Source: Chloroflexota bacterium (GTDB lineage: Bacteria; Chloroflexota; Anaerolineae; Anaerolineales; UBA11579). From it: 7,524 bases of DNA. Below are positions 5,067 through 7,524 of this stretch, piece after piece; position 1 is the stretch's first letter; every line of letters starts with the position of its first letter. Location of the stretch: NCBI GenBank assembly GCA_030610225.1, contig JAUWSD010000059.1, positions 1 to 7,524 of the forward strand, read 5' to 3'. The notes beneath the pieces are model-generated. The model ran no database searches. It had not been told where the DNA came from and saw only the letters and a list, made by a program, of their open reading frames with translations. A program made the position numbers and the translations under genes.

Positions 5067-5701
5067 TACTTTTCTCCGTTTGTATTATTTCGTAGATGCT
5101 TTTGTGTATAAAGCACTCGCCTCATGGCCGTAAAATTCGATCCAATAGCAAGGATCCACAAACCAATATGAGGGATGCTGAAAAATATTGACGGAACAAT
5201 GATCAAGAATCTTTCTACACGAGTGAATATTCCTACCTTTACATCAACTCCCAAACTTTCAGCTTTAGCCCGGGAATATGAAACCATCATAGAACCAGAC
5301 AATGCGAGAAATGACAAAAGAACATACGTGATATTTTCATTTATGGAGTAATAATAGATCAATCCGCCATAAATAAAGATCTCAATATAGCGGTCTGTAA
5401 TTGAATCAAGCATCGGGCCAAATGGATCTTTCTCTTCCATCAACCTGGCAAGTGCTCCATCCAGGGCGTCAAATGGACCCATCAACAGGAGGATAAAACC
5501 ACCAAGAGTAAATTTTCCCTGGGCGATGAAGTAAGCGCCAATTATCGTGCCGATCAAACCAAATACGGTTAAGTGATTCGGATGGATACCCCACTTCATA
5601 AATAGTCTGGCAAAATAATCAATTGGAATAAAAAATACTTTTCTAAGAAAATTAGTAAATGTTTTTCTCTTGCTCATTTGAGGAGATTTCTCTGATTCCA
5701 T
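5066..5701 (-). CDS. CDP-alcohol phosphatidyltransferase family protein
   Basis: This encodes 211 residues, a membrane enzyme of the CDP-alcohol phosphatidyltransferase family, which joins a phosphatidyl group from CDP-diacylglycerol to an alcohol. The signature D-x2-D-G-x2-A-R-x8-G-x3-D-x3-D is complete: D78, D81, G82, A85, R86, G95, D99 and D103. Hydrophobic helices flank it. A second region, SYSRAKAESLGVDVKVGI followed by RVERF (141-165), resembles phosphatidylglycerophosphate and phosphatidylinositol-phosphate synthases, so the alcohol could be glycerol 3-phosphate or inositol phosphate; the sequence alone does not settle it and no symbol is given. The family is typically about 180-240 residues, so this one is complete. 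The start at 5701-5699 has a good GGAAGG ribosome site. The gene heads a coupled pair with lgt and has its own promoter. Confidence 0.9.
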   Translation of the reverse strand: MESEKSPQMSKRKTFTNFLRKVFFIPIDYFARLFMKWGIHPNHLTVFGLIGTIIGAYFIAQGKFTLGGFILLLMGPFDALDGALARLMEEKDPFGPMLDSITDRYIEIFIYGGLIYYYSINENITYVLLSFLALSGSMMVSYSRAKAESLGVDVKVGIFTRVERFLIIVPSIFFSIPHIGLWILAIGSNFTAMRRVLYTQKHLRNNTNGEK

Positions 5702-5731
5702 AATGCCTTCCTGAGTATTTTGACCTTGATT

Positions 5732-5760
5732 ATGCTAAACCACGCTATCTATAAAGTCAA
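5732..5760 (-). promoter_or_regulatory. Promoter for the phosphatidyltransferase-lgt pair
   Basis: On the minus strand TTGACT (5760-5755) and TAGCAT (5737-5732) are 17 bases apart; a second -10-like CATAAT overlaps at 5734-5729. The start would lie near 5725, about 25 bases before the ATG. The site sits in the 70-base gap after the ftsK stop. I see no terminator in that gap, so read-through from ftsK is also likely. Confidence 0.45.
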
Positions 5761-5771
5761 GAAGTGCAATA

Positions 5772-7524
5772 TTAAAGATCATCATCAACATCATTATCTT
5801 CCCTGTTAATCAAGATCTCGCGTTCTTTCCCACCGCTTCTGCTTTGGCCAACCACACCCATTTCCTCCATCTCATCCATTAAAGATGCAGCCCGAGGGTA
5901 TCCGATCTTTAATTTTCTCTGAAGCAGCGATGTGCTGACCCTGCCGGTTGTTCGGATCAGATTTATCGCCTGCCCGATCAATTCATCTCCACCTGATGAA
6001 GTTTTCTCATGATGAACCAAACTCTCCCAGGGAGCGACTTCTTCCTCTTCTTCATCTTTCTGCCATGCTTCCTGCCAATATGCGATCACAGACTCAAGTT
6101 CCTGATCTGTCGTCAATATGCCTTGAGCTCTGACAGGGATCCCAACCTCTGGAGCCAGATAAAGCATATCACCGCGTGAGAGCAAGCTTTCAGCTCCGCT
6201 GGTATCAAGTATCACCCTTGAATCAACCTGGGAGAAGACTGAAAACGCTATCCTGGCTGGGAAATTCGCTTTGATCAGGCCAGTGACAACATCTGGGCTT
6301 GGTCTTTGAGTTGCCACCACGAGATGAATACCAACTGCTCGCGCCATCTGAGCCAGACGCACCAAGGTTGCCTCTGTAGTATCTCTGGCAGACATCATCA
6401 AGTCTGCCAATTCATCTATCATCACCACAATACGCGGGAGATGTTCATAATCTTTTCTTCGTTTTACTTTTCTGTTATAGCTATCAAGATCTCTTGCCTG
6501 GATCTCCTCAAAACTCTTATATCTATTCTGCATCTCGATCACAACCCAGCGCAGAACGGTATTTATGCGTTCAAGATCCGTCTCAACTTTTCCTATCAGG
6601 TGTGGAAGTCCATTGAACCTGACCAACTCCACCATCTTGGGATCGATCATCACAAGTTTCAGGTCTTCTGGGGAATTATTCATGACAAGACAAACGGTCA
6701 GAGAAGTAATACATACTGATTTCCCTGAACCTGTTGAGCCAGCGATCAAAAGATGTGGCATCTTTGCCAGGTCACCAACAACCGGTTTTCCAGAGACATC
6801 TCTGCCGAGTGCAATGTTTAATGGTGAATCGCTGCGGTTGAATTCCTCTGATTCCAGAATTGATTTCAACCTTACGATCGCCTTATTCTTATTTGGGACC
6901 TCAATACCGACATATGTCCGCCCCGGCACAGGCGCTTCGATCCTCACTCTGTCAGCTGAAAGAGCAAGTGCAAGATCTTTCTTTAATCTTGCGATCTGGG
7001 ACACCTTGACTTTTTGCCTGCTCTCACCTTCGTAACCAACTGTCTTCTCAAGATAACCCGGTTCAACAGCGAATTGTGTCACCGTCGGGCCTATCTGAAA
7101 CCCAACTACTTTTGCAGGAATTCCAAAATCCATTAAAGTCTTTTCGATCAGACCTGCATTTTGATTGATATGTCTTTCATCTGGTTTAATACTCTGATCA
7201 TTGATCAGGATATCCATGCCCGGCAAATAGCTCTCTCTTGGCAGCTGCCTGAAAGCTAATTCTTCTTCCTCTGGTATTGAAAATTGTTTTCTGAACTCTG
7301 GAGGTAAGCTTTGTTTGCGTTTCCTTCTTTTTATGGTTGAAGGTGTCTGCTCTTCACCGAAATCTTCCAGACCAAATGTGCTCTGTTGAATTGATTTCGT
7401 TGGATAACTTTCATATTGACCTGATAATTTCTTTTCAACACTCAGGAAGAATTTGCCGATTTTCCTAACGCTGGTTAATATGCCGTAGATAAATACAATT
7501 GACAGGATCAAACCCTGAAGAACA
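5772..7524 (-). CDS. ftsK: FtsK/SpoIIIE-family DNA translocase, C-terminal part (partial at right edge)
   Basis: The frame stays open to the right edge of the window, so the true start lies outside. A TTG at 7511 is not a credible start because it falls inside a membrane helix. FtsK is a septum-anchored hexameric ATPase that pumps chromosome ends during division and aids dimer resolution. Counting from the codon at 7511: the end of the last membrane helix (1-14), a short charged linker (about 20-90), the alpha/beta motor domain with Walker A GSTGSGKS (258-265), Walker B VVMIDE (362-367) and ATQRPSPDVVTG (400-411), an acidic hinge (486-491), and a C-terminal winged-helix gamma domain (about 510-568) that in this family reads polar guide sequences. 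The linker is short, as in SpoIIIE-like proteins, unlike the very long E. coli linker. The protein ends in an acidic tail, DNDVDDDL. No frameshift is seen. Confidence 0.95.
   Translation of the reverse strand, partial: VLQGLILSIVFIYGILTSVRKIGKFFLSVEKKLSGQYESYPTKSIQQSTFGLEDFGEEQTPSTIKRRKRKQSLPPEFRKQFSIPEEEELAFRQLPRESYLPGMDILINDQSIKPDERHINQNAGLIEKTLMDFGIPAKVVGFQIGPTVTQFAVEPGYLEKTVGYEGESRQKVKVSQIARLKKDLALALSADRVRIEAPVPGRTYVGIEVPNKNKAIVRLKSILESEEFNRSDSPLNIALGRDVSGKPVVGDLAKMPHLLIAGSTGSGKSVCITSLTVCLVMNNSPEDLKLVMIDPKMVELVRFNGLPHLIGKVETDLERINTVLRWVVIEMQNRYKSFEEIQARDLDSYNRKVKRRKDYEHLPRIVVMIDELADLMMSARDTTEATLVRLAQMARAVGIHLVVATQRPSPDVVTGLIKANFPARIAFSVFSQVDSRVILDTSGAESLLSRGDMLYLAPEVGIPVRAQGILTTDQELESVIAYWQEAWQKDEEEEEVAPWESLVHHEKTSSGGDELIGQAINLIRTTGRVSTSLLQRKLKIGYPRAASLMDEMEEMGVVGQSRSGGKEREILINREDNDVDDDL

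Noticed and set aside
6306..7035. Long plus-strand open frames of 137 and 156 codons opposite ftsK
   Set aside because: They are antisense to highly conserved FtsK motor sequence and their translations resemble no family; they are shadows of ftsK.
7509..7511. TTG as the start of the FtsK gene
   Set aside because: The frame continues upstream to the window edge and this codon lies within a hydrophobic membrane segment expected to be the last helix of the N-terminal domain.

Overview
The window looks like chromosomal DNA from a bacterium of moderate GC content, roughly 40 percent by eye. Lgt, an FtsK translocase, clear Shine-Dalgarno sites and hairpin-plus-U-tract terminators are all bacterial traits. 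RtcB with archease, a MTAP-type phosphorylase and a TyrZ-like tyrosyl-tRNA synthetase would suit an uncultured lineage, perhaps of the FCB type. That placement is a guess, and nothing here fixes the taxon. There is no sign of phage, insertion sequences, CRISPR or recent transfer.

Layout. From 1 to 1152 on the minus strand lies an archease gene followed 7 bp later by rtcB, which runs off the left edge; together they form an RNA repair/ligation pair. On the plus strand, 1276-2139 is a methylthioadenosine phosphorylase gene. It converges on tyrS (2195-3406, minus) across a bidirectional terminator at 2162-2192. The region 3407-3671 lies between divergent genes and is the most interesting part of the window. 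On the plus strand 3672-4187 encodes a small HNH-domain protein. It converges on lgt (4257-5066, minus) across a second bidirectional terminator. lgt overlaps by one base the CDP-alcohol phosphatidyltransferase gene upstream of it (5066-5701, minus). Upstream of that is the C-terminal part of an ftsK/spoIIIE gene that enters from the right edge. The last three genes form an envelope/chromosome-segregation group read leftwards.

Main discovery candidate. The tyrS leader appears to be a classical ribosome-mediated transcription attenuator. It holds a promoter, a 13-codon ORF encoding MKNNSSYYYFSYN with four Tyr codons, an antiterminator hairpin beginning 6 nt after the ORF stop, and an overlapping GC-rich terminator with a U tract just before the tyrS ribosome binding site. 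The logic is that of pheM-pheST in enterobacteria, here applied to tyrosine. I see no T-box sequence, the usual tyrS control in Firmicutes. The plus-strand promoter of the HNH gene overlaps the tyrS promoter, so the two may compete for RNA polymerase.
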